Of a DNA stretch of 45,896 bases, positions 16,959-24,373 are shown piece by piece. Position numbers and translations under genes: made by a program. Within the stretch, counting starts at the first letter, position 1. Each line of letters begins with the position of its first letter. The stretch covers positions 1 to 45,896 of the forward strand of contig CAMYKI010000016.1 in the NCBI GenBank assembly GCA_947258985.1. Reading direction: 5' to 3'. The stretch is from an uncultured Acidimicrobiaceae bacterium. Lineage in GTDB: Bacteria > Actinomycetota > Acidimicrobiia > Spongiisociales > UBA5794. The notes beneath the pieces were generated by a model that did not search any database, was not told where the DNA came from, and saw nothing but the letters and a program-made list of their open reading frames with translations.

Positions 16959-17423
16959 ATGAGTGACACATACACAGTGCAACGGACCGCCACCCTGAAC
17001 GCACCCCCGGATCAGGTCTACGCCCATATCGTCGATTTCCACCGATGGGCTGACTGGTCGCCGTGGGATGACATGGATCCGGCGATGAACAAGACATACT
17101 CGGGCGCCGACTCAGGAGTGGGAGCCAAGTACGCCTGGTCTGGCAATCGCAAGGTTGGCCAGGGCAACATGGAGATCACCGGGGTGACAGAGGGTTCGAG
17201 CGTCCAGATCGCAGTCGAGTTCCTCAAGCCCTTCAAGGCGAGCAATGACACGGAGTTCACCTTGCTACCGACCGGAGATGGGACCGAGGTCACCTGGGCG
17301 ATGACCGGGCGAAACACGCTGATGACCCGAGTCATGGGCATCTTCAAGAGCATGGACAGCATGGTCGGACCGGACTTCGAGCGAGGCCTGGCCAACCTGA
17401 AGAAGGTCCTCTCCGACAGCTGA
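16959..17423 (+). CDS. SRPBCC-family (polyketide cyclase/START-like) protein
   Basis: This 154-residue single-domain protein has the START/Bet v 1-like pattern. The opening VQRTATLNAPPDQVYAHIVD is followed by FHRWADWSPWDDMDPAM, a beta-rich centre and a long C-terminal helix (DSMVGPDFERGLANLKKVL). The family binds hydrophobic ligands; no catalytic residue can be assigned. The ATG at 16959 gives the family-typical start, and a TAGCGT hexamer 7 bases upstream with no ribosome site suggests a leaderless message. An upstream in-frame start at 16911 would add a basic segment over the promoter. A decayed transporter gene follows. Confidence 0.87.
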   Translation: MSDTYTVQRTATLNAPPDQVYAHIVDFHRWADWSPWDDMDPAMNKTYSGADSGVGAKYAWSGNRKVGQGNMEITGVTEGSSVQIAVEFLKPFKASNDTEFTLLPTGDGTEVTWAMTGRNTLMTRVMGIFKSMDSMVGPDFERGLANLKKVLSDS

Positions 17424-17442
17424 CATCGCCGGTTGTTACGCC

Positions 17443-17671
17443 GTCGACGAGCTTGCAGCGGCCGCCCTGGTGATGATCACAACCGGCTGGGTGCACGCCG
17501 AGGATTTTTTGCGGGCTCATCGGCCTGTTCATCATTCCGCGGGCGTTCAACCTGGGACGTCAGGCGCTGCGAATCCTCATCCAGGCAGCACCGGAGCACC
17601 ATGGAATCGCCCATGCGACGGTTCAGGTAGAGCCGGAAGGCCAAGACATCTGCAGCGACATTCCGGTGTAA
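17443..17671 (+). pseudogene. Decayed cation diffusion facilitator (CDF) transporter remnant
   Basis: Two frames give consecutive pieces of a CDF family metal exporter. From 17443 the frame reads VDELAAAALVMMITTGWVHAED, resembling a late transmembrane helix and its metal-site region. After a T-run near 17503-17508 the homology moves to another frame, reading GLIGLFIIPRAFNLGRQALR then ILIQAAPEHHGIAHATVQVE and ending at a TAA at 17669-17671. The join QAAPEHHGIAHATVQVE brings together parts that are normally separated by most of the C-terminal domain, so an internal deletion is likely in addition to the frameshift. The N-terminal helices are missing. The family match is from memory of CDF sequences. 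Confidence 0.75.
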
Positions 17672-17720
17672 CACCGGCGTCCAACCAAGCAGGGGCAAAT
17701 ACGAGTGGTCTCGGGGTCTC

Positions 17721-17734
17721 GGGACCAACGGCCC
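17721..17734. promoter_or_regulatory. GGGACC..GGCCC box upstream of nifJ
   Basis: GGGACCAACGGCCC lies about 107 bp before the nifJ start. It resembles the hydrogenase-upstream repeat at 9960-9973: both read GGG, CCAA, GGCCC and then TTA one base later, with a 1-bp indel. It matches 10 of 14 core positions of a DosR box. The rest of 17672-17840 holds no gene that I can support. Confidence 0.4.
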
Positions 17735-17840
17735 TTTATCGATGATTCTCCCAGTTGGCCTACCGCCTCGGGACGTATGGGCCTACCGAAATTACGGGTC
17801 CAGTCGCAATTATGAGACCACCTCGAGCTGAGGAGCTGAA

Positions 17841-20800
17841 GTGACTGCCCAAAACATAATGGTCGACGGGAACGAGGCTGCCACCAGGATTGCCCATTCC
17901 GTCTCAGAAGTAATCGCCATCTACCCCATCACCCCGGCGTCGCCGATGGGTGAGCTCGCCGATGCCTGGTCGCAGGCAGGCCAGAAGAACATCTGGGGCG
18001 TCGTCCCCGACGTCAGCGAGATGCAGAGCGAAGGCGGCGCCGCAGGTGCCATCCACGGTGCGCTACAGGCTGGTGCTCTGTGCACCACCTTCACCGCATC
18101 ACAGGGTCTGCTTCTGATGATCCCCAACATGTACAAAATCGCCGGCGAGTTGACGCCCACGGTCATCCATGTGGCTGCTCGTACCCTCGCCACCCACGCC
18201 CTGAGCATCTTCGGCGACCACTCGGACGTCATGTCGGCCCGCCAAACCGGGTTCGCGCTCCTCTCCTCAGCATCGGTCCAGGAAGCGCAAGACATGGCAA
18301 TGGTCTCCCACTCCGCCACGCTGCGTGCCCGGATCCCATTCCTTCACTACTTTGATGGATTCCGCACCTCGCACGAGATCTCGAAGATCGCAGCGATCGA
18401 CGAGGCAACGATCCGCACCATGATCGACGACGATCTCGTTGCCGAGCATCGGCTGCGTGCCCTCAACCCGAACGCTCCCAAGCTGCGGGGAACGGCACAG
18501 AATCCGGACGTCTTCTTCCAGGCCCGCGAAGCCGCCAACGTGTACTACGACGCGGTGCCCGGAATCGTCCAGGCCGAGATGGACAAACTCGCCGAACTGA
18601 CCGGCCGCCAGTACAACCTGTTCGACTATCACGGAGCACCCGACGCCGAGCGTGTCATCGTCCTCATGGGCTCCGGTGTCGGCGCAGCCACCGAGGCCGT
18701 CGACCGGATGGTTGCGGCAGGCGAGAAGGTCGGCATGGTCACCGTGCACCTGTACCGGCCATTCTCCATCGAACACTTCATTGACGCCATCCCCACCACG
18801 GCGAAGAGCGTGGCGGTACTCGATCGCACCAAGGAACCCGGTGCCACAGGCGAGCCGCTGTACCTGGACGCCGTAGCCGCCTTCGCCGAGAACGGTGGAG
18901 GACCCCGGATCATCGGCGGTCGATTCGGCTTGTCGTCGAAGGAATTCGACCCTGCCATGGCAATGACCGTGTTGGACGAACTAGCCAAGGATGAGCCCAA
19001 GAACCATTTCACCGTCGGCATTACCGACGACGTCACCCACCTCAGCCTGCCCGTCACCAGGGAGTGGAAGGGAAGCGACGACGTGGTCCAGGCCGTGTTC
19101 TTCGGCCTGGGTGCAGACGGCACAGTCGGAGCCAACAAGAACTCGGTGAAGATCATCGGTGAGAACACCGACATGTACAGCCAGGCTCACTTCGTGTACG
19201 ACTCGAAGAAGTCCGGCGCGATGACGGTTTCCCACCTCCGCTTCGGGCCCGACAAGATCAACTCGACGTACGAGATCCAGGAAGCCGACTTCGTGGCCTG
19301 CCACCAGTTCAACTTCATGGACAAGGTCGATGTCCTCAACGTCGCCGCCGCCGGAGGTACTTTCCTTCTCAACAGCCCGTACGGGCCGGACGAGGTCTGG
19401 GACCACCTCACCGCCAATGCCCAGCAGGCGATCATCGACAAGAAGCTCAACTTCTACGTCGTCGACGCCGTCGCGGTGGCACGTGCTGCCGGTCTCGGAG
19501 GGCGGGTCAACACCGTCCTGCAGACGTGCTTCTTTGCTCTTGCCAACGTCCTTCCCCATGACGAGGCGATCGCCGCCATCAAGAACGGCATCAAGAAGGC
19601 ATACGGCAAACGTGGCCAGGTCGTCATCGACAGAAACAACGCCGCCGTCGACGCCTCGCTGGCTGCTCTCGAACAGGTGACTGTTCCGGATGCCGTGACA
19701 TCGGCGACCAAGCTGCTGGAGCCGGTTCCCGCAGATGCTCCCGATTTCGTGCAACGGGTAACGGGCATGATCGCCGCCGGCAAGGGCAATCTGCTCCCTG
19801 TTAGCGCAATGCCCGTCGACGGGACGTTCCCGACGGCGACTACCCAGTTCGAAAAGCGGAGCATTGCTCAAGAGATTCCGATCTGGGATCCGGAAATCTG
19901 CATCGATTGTGCCCGCTGCGCCCTCGTTTGCCCGCACGCCGCTATCAGGCTGAAGGTCTACGACCCGGCGGCTGTCGCCGATGCTCCGGATACGTTCCAG
20001 TCGAAGCCGTGGAAGGGACGCGACTTCGCCGGGATGAATACCACGATCCAGGTGGCTCCCGAGGACTGCACCGGCTGCATGGTGTGCGTGAACGTCTGCC
20101 CTGCCAAGAGCAAGGAACAGGTGAAGCACAAAGCCATCAACATGGAACCGAAGATGGACCACCTCGAGGTCGAGAAGGAGAACTACGACTTCTTCCTGTC
20201 TATCCCCGAGTGGGATCGCACCCAGACAAAGCCCGAGACCGTCAAGGGATCGCAGGTCCTCAAGCCTCTGTTCGAGTACAGCGGGGCATGCGCCGGGTGT
20301 GGAGAGACGCCTTATGTGAAGCTGATGAGCCAGATGTTCGGCGACAGGATCATCATCGCCAATGCGACCGGCTGCTCGTCCATCTACGGCGGCAACCTGC
20401 CATCGACTCCGTATGCGGTCGACGACAACGGCCGGGGCCCATCGTGGTCCAACTCGCTGTTCGAGGACAACGCCGAGTTCGGCTTCGGTATGAGGCTGGC
20501 GGTTGATCAACAGTCCGAGATGGCTCGCAATCTGCTGACCGGCATGGCTGCGGATGTCGGCGGGCTCGCCGGGGAGATCCTCGATGCCGACCAGTCGTCC
20601 GAAGAAGGGATCGCCAAGCAGCGTGATCGTGTTTCCGAGCTGAAGCGCACCCTGGCGACGATGAGCACGCCCGAGGCCGAGCGGCTCGACACGATTACCG
20701 ACTACCTGGTCCGGATGGGTGTCTGGATCATGGGTGGCGACGGATGGGCGTACGACATCGGGTTTGGCGGATTGGATCATGTCCTCGCGTCGAACCGTGA

Positions 20801-21395
20801 TGTCAACATCCTGGTTCTGGACACGGAGGTCTACTCCAACACCGGCGGCCAGGCATCGAAGTCCACACCACGGGCAGCCGTTGCCAAGTTCGCTTCCGGC
20901 GGCAAGGCGACCGCCAAGAAGGACCTCGGCATGATCGCCATGTCGTACGGCAACGTATACGTCGCCCAGGTCTCCATGGGGGCCAACATGACCCAGGTTG
21001 CCAAGGCGTTTGCCGAAGCGGAGGCGCACGATGGACCGTCGATAATCATCGCACTGAGTCCGTGCATCGCCCACGGCATCGACATGTCGACGATGATGGC
21101 CCACCAAAAAGAGGCGGCCGATTCCGGCTACTGGCCGCTCTATCGCTTCAACCCGAGCGAGGAAGCGGAAGGCCGACCGGCCATGAAGCTCGACAGCCGA
21201 GCACCCAAGATGTCCTTCCGGGACTTCGCCAAATCAGAAGGCCGCTTTGCCATGTTGGCCCGGGCCAATCCGACTCACTACGAAGAGCTCATGGATCAAG
21301 CCCAGGACGACATCGACAACCGCTGGCATCTGTACGAGCAGATGATCCATGTGGAGCGAACCGCAGAGTTCGAGGATGAGGAGGTGGACGAATGA
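17841..21395 (+). CDS. nifJ: Pyruvate:ferredoxin (flavodoxin) oxidoreductase
   Basis: This 1184-residue single-chain enzyme oxidises pyruvate with CoA to acetyl-CoA and CO2, passing electrons to ferredoxin or flavodoxin. Its length is normal. Domains run from the N-terminal pyruvate-binding region (YPITPASPMGELAD near residues 33-46) through the CoA/gamma region to two ferredoxin motifs, CIDCARCALVCP at 687 and CTGCMVCVNVCP at 743. A further [4Fe-4S] Cys pair is in GACAGCGETPY near 815, and the thiamine-diphosphate site is at GGDGWAYDIGFGG near 965. The GTG follows GAGGAGCTGAA. The enzyme is oxygen-sensitive in most hosts, so anaerobic or microaerobic use is expected. The stop overlaps the next gene. 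Confidence 0.97.
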   Translation: MTAQNIMVDGNEAATRIAHSVSEVIAIYPITPASPMGELADAWSQAGQKNIWGVVPDVSEMQSEGGAAGAIHGALQAGALCTTFTASQGLLLMIPNMYKIAGELTPTVIHVAARTLATHALSIFGDHSDVMSARQTGFALLSSASVQEAQDMAMVSHSATLRARIPFLHYFDGFRTSHEISKIAAIDEATIRTMIDDDLVAEHRLRALNPNAPKLRGTAQNPDVFFQAREAANVYYDAVPGIVQAEMDKLAELTGRQYNLFDYHGAPDAERVIVLMGSGVGAATEAVDRMVAAGEKVGMVTVHLYRPFSIEHFIDAIPTTAKSVAVLDRTKEPGATGEPLYLDAVAAFAENGGGPRIIGGRFGLSSKEFDPAMAMTVLDELAKDEPKNHFTVGITDDVTHLSLPVTREWKGSDDVVQAVFFGLGADGTVGANKNSVKIIGENTDMYSQAHFVYDSKKSGAMTVSHLRFGPDKINSTYEIQEADFVACHQFNFMDKVDVLNVAAAGGTFLLNSPYGPDEVWDHLTANAQQAIIDKKLNFYVVDAVAVARAAGLGGRVNTVLQTCFFALANVLPHDEAIAAIKNGIKKAYGKRGQVVIDRNNAAVDASLAALEQVTVPDAVTSATKLLEPVPADAPDFVQRVTGMIAAGKGNLLPVSAMPVDGTFPTATTQFEKRSIAQEIPIWDPEICIDCARCALVCPHAAIRLKVYDPAAVADAPDTFQSKPWKGRDFAGMNTTIQVAPEDCTGCMVCVNVCPAKSKEQVKHKAINMEPKMDHLEVEKENYDFFLSIPEWDRTQTKPETVKGSQVLKPLFEYSGACAGCGETPYVKLMSQMFGDRIIIANATGCSSIYGGNLPSTPYAVDDNGRGPSWSNSLFEDNAEFGFGMRLAVDQQSEMARNLLTGMAADVGGLAGEILDADQSSEEGIAKQRDRVSELKRTLATMSTPEAERLDTITDYLVRMGVWIMGGDGWAYDIGFGGLDHVLASNRDVNILVLDTEVYSNTGGQASKSTPRAAVAKFASGGKATAKKDLGMIAMSYGNVYVAQVSMGANMTQVAKAFAEAEAHDGPSIIIALSPCIAHGIDMSTMMAHQKEAADSGYWPLYRFNPSEEAEGRPAMKLDSRAPKMSFRDFAKSEGRFAMLARANPTHYEELMDQAQDDIDNRWHLYEQMIHVERTAEFEDEEVDE

Positions 21396-22399
21396 CCGTC
21401 GACATCACAACCAAGTATCTGGGGCTTGACCTGTCCAACCCCCTTGTCGCCTCATCGTCTCCGTTGACGGGCAAGCTCAACACGCTCGCTCAGCTCGAGG
21501 AGGCCGGTGCCGCAGCAGTCGTCCTGCCTTCGCTGTTCGAAGAGCAAATCGAGCACGACTCGTGGGCGGTGCACGATCTCTACGAATACGGGTCGGCGAT
21601 TTCCCCTGAGGCGTTCGGCGGCTACATCCCTGAGATGGAGGGTTACAACACCGGGCCCGACCACTACTTGGAGCTGTTGGAGAAGGCAAAGGACAATCTG
21701 ACCATTCCCGTCATTGCCAGCCTCAACGGTATGTCACCGGGCGGGTGGACGGCGTATGCCAAGACGATGGAGGAAGCCGGAGCCGACGCCATCGAGCTCA
21801 ACGTCTACCGGGTTGCCACCGACGTAAATATGACCGGCGGCGAGCTGGAGCAGGGCTATATCGACCTCGTGACCGACGTCCGAGAGTCGATCAACATCCC
21901 TTTGGCGGTGAAGATCTCACCGTACTTCTCGTCGACTGCGTCGATGTGTCGCCGCCTCGTCGAAGCCGGTGCCGACGGCCTGGTGTTGTTCAACCGCTTC
22001 TATCAGCCCGACATCAATCTCGATGAGCTGAAGATCAAGCCGGATATCGTTCTATCCAGCCCGGTCAACCTGCGGTTGCCGTTGCGATGGACCGCCATCT
22101 TGCGGGGTCGCATCGAAGCGTCGCTGGCCGCCAGTTCCGGCGTGCACACCGGCGAGGACGTCGTCAAGCTGGTCCTGGCCGGTTCGGACGTAACGATGAT
22201 GACGTCGGCGCTCCTGAAGTACGGCCCCAGCCACCTGGCAACCGTGCTGTTCGAGATGGAGTCGTGGTTTGCCGAGCGCGAATACACGTCTCTCGAACAA
22301 GGCAAGGGCAGTCTCAGCCAGGCATCGGCCGCCGACCCGGAAGCCTTCGAGCGCACCAACTACATGCGCTCGCTGGTGACCTACTCGAGCCGCTACTAG
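21392..22399 (+). CDS. Dihydroorotate dehydrogenase-like flavoprotein
   Basis: This 335-residue TIM-barrel protein resembles class 1 dihydroorotate dehydrogenases: YLGLDLSNPLVASSSPLTGK at the N-terminus, PVIASLNGMSPGGWTAYA near 110-127, ELNVYR and PLAVKISPYF near 170. The usual catalytic Cys/Ser loop of PyrD is not obvious, and the C-terminal part ends in an unusual VYTSLEQGKGSLSQ-like segment (YTSLEQGKGSLSQA), so it may not make orotate. The ATG overlaps the nifJ stop by ATGA, so the two are translationally coupled. Similar proteins are often encoded beside nifJ; a shared electron or flavin role is an inference. Confidence 0.85.
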   Translation: MTVDITTKYLGLDLSNPLVASSSPLTGKLNTLAQLEEAGAAAVVLPSLFEEQIEHDSWAVHDLYEYGSAISPEAFGGYIPEMEGYNTGPDHYLELLEKAKDNLTIPVIASLNGMSPGGWTAYAKTMEEAGADAIELNVYRVATDVNMTGGELEQGYIDLVTDVRESINIPLAVKISPYFSSTASMCRRLVEAGADGLVLFNRFYQPDINLDELKIKPDIVLSSPVNLRLPLRWTAILRGRIEASLAASSGVHTGEDVVKLVLAGSDVTMMTSALLKYGPSHLATVLFEMESWFAEREYTSLEQGKGSLSQASAADPEAFERTNYMRSLVTYSSRY

Positions 22400-22414
22400 A
22401 GATACCGCTCTCAA

Positions 22415-22451
22415 CAGGAGGCGCCTCACCGCATCGGTGGGGCGCCTCCTG
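22415..22451 (+). terminator. Strong hairpin terminator after nifJ and its partner
   Basis: A 17-bp stem with one G-U pair (22415-22431 with 22435-22451) has a 3-base loop. It lies 15 bp after the stop of the DHODH-like gene. Confidence 0.88.
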
Positions 22452-22487
22452 CATTCTGGAGCGGTACCTTCATCCAGGCCCCCCCGC

Positions 22488-23008
22488 ACCGAAGGACGGA
22501 TCCTCATCGATGGTCAGGATATAGCTACGCGAACGAGGATGCCACCGAGGCCGACGCCATCGCGGCGGCAAAGAAGGCGAATGCCCACGATTTCATCTCG
22601 AGCCTGCCAGATGGCTACGACACCTTGCTCACCGAGCGCGGCGCCAATCTCAGCCAGGATCAACGCCAGATGATCACAATCGCTCGCGCAATGGTGGCGG
22701 ACCCGAAGATGATGATTCTCGATGAGGCGACGAGCAACGTCGACACTCGTACCGAGAAGCTGATCCAGGACGGGATGCGCAAGCTCATGGACGACAAGAC
22801 GAGCTTCTCCATCGCGCACCGGCTGGCCACCATTCGCGATTCTGACCGGATCATGGTGCTCAACGGAGGCGAAATCGAGGAGATGGCAAGCCACGACGAT
22901 CTCATGGCGGCCATGGGCTTCTACTACGCCCTCTACATGAGCCAGTTCAAGGGCAAGGGCCCGGGGGGCGACGCCGACGAGATCGCCATGGACTTTGTAA
23001 GCACCTGA
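22488..23008 (+). pseudogene. Truncated ABC exporter ATPase remnant
   Basis: This region encodes the back half of an ABC exporter nucleotide-binding domain. A short piece in one frame (TEGRILIDGQDI, 22488-22523) is followed by a second frame from about 22526 (YANEDATEADAIAAAKKANA, later FISSLPDGYDTLLTERGANL). The Walker B (MMILDEATSNVD) and H-loop (SIAHRLATI) are intact, but the transmembrane domains, Walker A and Q-loop are missing, and the signature LSGGQ is changed to LSQDQ. The frame change and roughly 30-40 missing residues at the join point to deletion. A TTG at 22625 could open a 127-residue reading frame, but a functional product is unlikely. Confidence 0.85.
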
Positions 23009-23032
23009 CGTCACTTCGCGGGCGGCTGGTGC

Positions 23033-23038
23033 CATAAT
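23033..23038 (+). promoter_or_regulatory. Leaderless-type -10 element (MscS gene)
   Basis: CATAAT (one mismatch from TATAAT) lies exactly 6 bases before the ATG at 23045; no ribosome site is present. Confidence 0.5.
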
Positions 23039-23044
23039 CCGCAG

Positions 23045-23905
23045 ATGATCCAGGCAGCGGTGCAACAGATCGACCCCAGCGGCGTCGAAGAATTGATAGA
23101 TACCACCTACGTCACCGGCTGGGATTACCTATGGGCCGCCGTTGCGATCATTGCCGGTGTGCTCGGCGCCCGGTTGGCTCGGCGAGCGACCCATGGCGCC
23201 CTTTCGGCGATCGAGGATCTGCCCGAGAACCTCGTCAACCTGGCTGCCAAGCTGGCAGGCTGGGCGGTCATAACCATTGCGATCGTCCTCGCCCTGCCGT
23301 TCATCGGCGTCGACACCGGCCCGGTGGTCATCATCGTTCTGGTCCTGGCCGCACTCGCCGTCCTGTCGGGTCGTGTTCTACTCGAGAGCTTCGGTGCGGG
23401 GGTGATCCTGCAGGCGGAAGCAACCTTCAAACCGGGCGATCAGATCGAGACAAACGACAGCGTTGGCAAGGTCATCGAGGTGTCCTCACGTGCGGTGAAG
23501 ATCGAATCGATCGACGGCCGCCTGATCGTGGTGCCCAACATCTCGGTACTGAGCGGTGAGGTGACCAACCTAACCGCCCAGAGCACGCGACGCACTGAAC
23601 TCGTGGTCGGGCTCAGGTACGGCACCGACCTCGATACTGCCCGCGAGGTCCTGGCATCGGCTGCTCGGACCGCCGCCGGGGTGTCCAACCAGCACCCCGT
23701 GGAGGTACTAGTTTCGAAATTCGGGAACTCGAGCGTCGACTTTCTCGTCTGGTACTGGCACGACTCCGACATCGTCTCCCAGTACGAGGCAACAGATGCC
23801 GTGGCGCGCAGTATCGATAGGGCTTGTCGCGACAATGGGTTGACCATCGCCTTCCCGCAACGGACTCTGTGGTGGGGAGAGCAGGCAAGGCCACCGGAGT
23901 CCTGA
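23045..23905 (+). CDS. MscS-family mechanosensitive channel
   Basis: This 286-residue protein has three N-terminal membrane helices (about residues 25-45, 68-90 and 93-112), the third being the pore helix rich in Ala/Gly/Val. A beta domain follows with QAEATFKPGDQIETND, IESIDGRLIVVPNISVLSGE and the mixed alpha/beta C-terminal domain. It opens under osmotic down-shock to release solutes. Its size is close to the minimal MscS core. A CATAAT hexamer lies 6 bases before the ATG, so the message may be leaderless. It converges on the NfeD gene with 12 bp between them. Confidence 0.92.
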   Translation: MIQAAVQQIDPSGVEELIDTTYVTGWDYLWAAVAIIAGVLGARLARRATHGALSAIEDLPENLVNLAAKLAGWAVITIAIVLALPFIGVDTGPVVIIVLVLAALAVLSGRVLLESFGAGVILQAEATFKPGDQIETNDSVGKVIEVSSRAVKIESIDGRLIVVPNISVLSGEVTNLTAQSTRRTELVVGLRYGTDLDTAREVLASAARTAAGVSNQHPVEVLVSKFGNSSVDFLVWYWHDSDIVSQYEATDAVARSIDRACRDNGLTIAFPQRTLWWGEQARPPES

Positions 23906-23917
23906 GACCGGTCGGCC

Positions 23918-24361
23918 TCAGAGTGCTTCCACGATCAGTGCCGTGCCCCGCACCTCGACCACCCGCACCTCGGTACCGGCCGGAATGGGATCGCCGTCGG
24001 CAGAGAGCGCCCGCCAGGCCTGACCGCTGAGTTCGACTCTGCCTTTGCCTGCACCGTCAATGTCGCCGCTAACGCGTCCGACTGCGCCCACGTAGCGACC
24101 GGCACCCGCCCGAATCGCCGGCGCTTCCGCTTCGGACTGCTTGGCAAAGCGGCGCAGCCAGAGCAGTGATGAGATCGACACGGCGAGAAACAGCCCGAGC
24201 ACCCAGGGAAGGTCGACACCAAAGCCAGCGGCAATGGCTGCAACGATCGCGCCGATGGCAAACGGAAGCAAGAAGAACGAACCCGTGAGGATCTCGCCGA
24301 TCCCGGAGAGGATGGCGATAAGCACCCATACAACGATCTCTACCTCGGGCCCACTAGGCAT
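23918..24361 (-). CDS. NfeD-family short membrane protein
   Basis: This 147-residue protein has an N-terminal membrane region of about three helices (VVWVLIAILSGIGEILTG, FFLLPFAIGAIVAAIAAG and WVLGLFLAVSISSLLWL) and a C-terminal OB-fold beta domain (GRVSGDIDGAGKGRVEL; VEVRGTALIVEAL). This is the short NfeD form, usually linked to membrane quality control with stomatin-like proteins or proteases; no such partner is adjacent here. The ATG follows AGGAGGT. It lies downstream of, and 12 bp from, the ATP-grasp gene. A second NfeD-like N-terminus is found at the right end of the window. Confidence 0.92.
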   Translation of the reverse strand: MPSGPEVEIVVWVLIAILSGIGEILTGSFFLLPFAIGAIVAAIAAGFGVDLPWVLGLFLAVSISSLLWLRRFAKQSEAEAPAIRAGAGRYVGAVGRVSGDIDGAGKGRVELSGQAWRALSADGDPIPAGTEVRVVEVRGTALIVEAL

Positions 24362-24373
24362 CTGCGTACCTCC

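Noticed and set aside
17477-17728. Short minus-strand frame before nifJ
   Set aside because: It overlaps the CDF remnant on the plus strand and has no ribosome site or motif.
18981-21107. 708-residue frame on the minus strand opposite nifJ
   Set aside because: It is a mirror of a strongly conserved nifJ gene and has a low-complexity, His/Arg/Val/Asp composition typical of antisense frames, with no motif.
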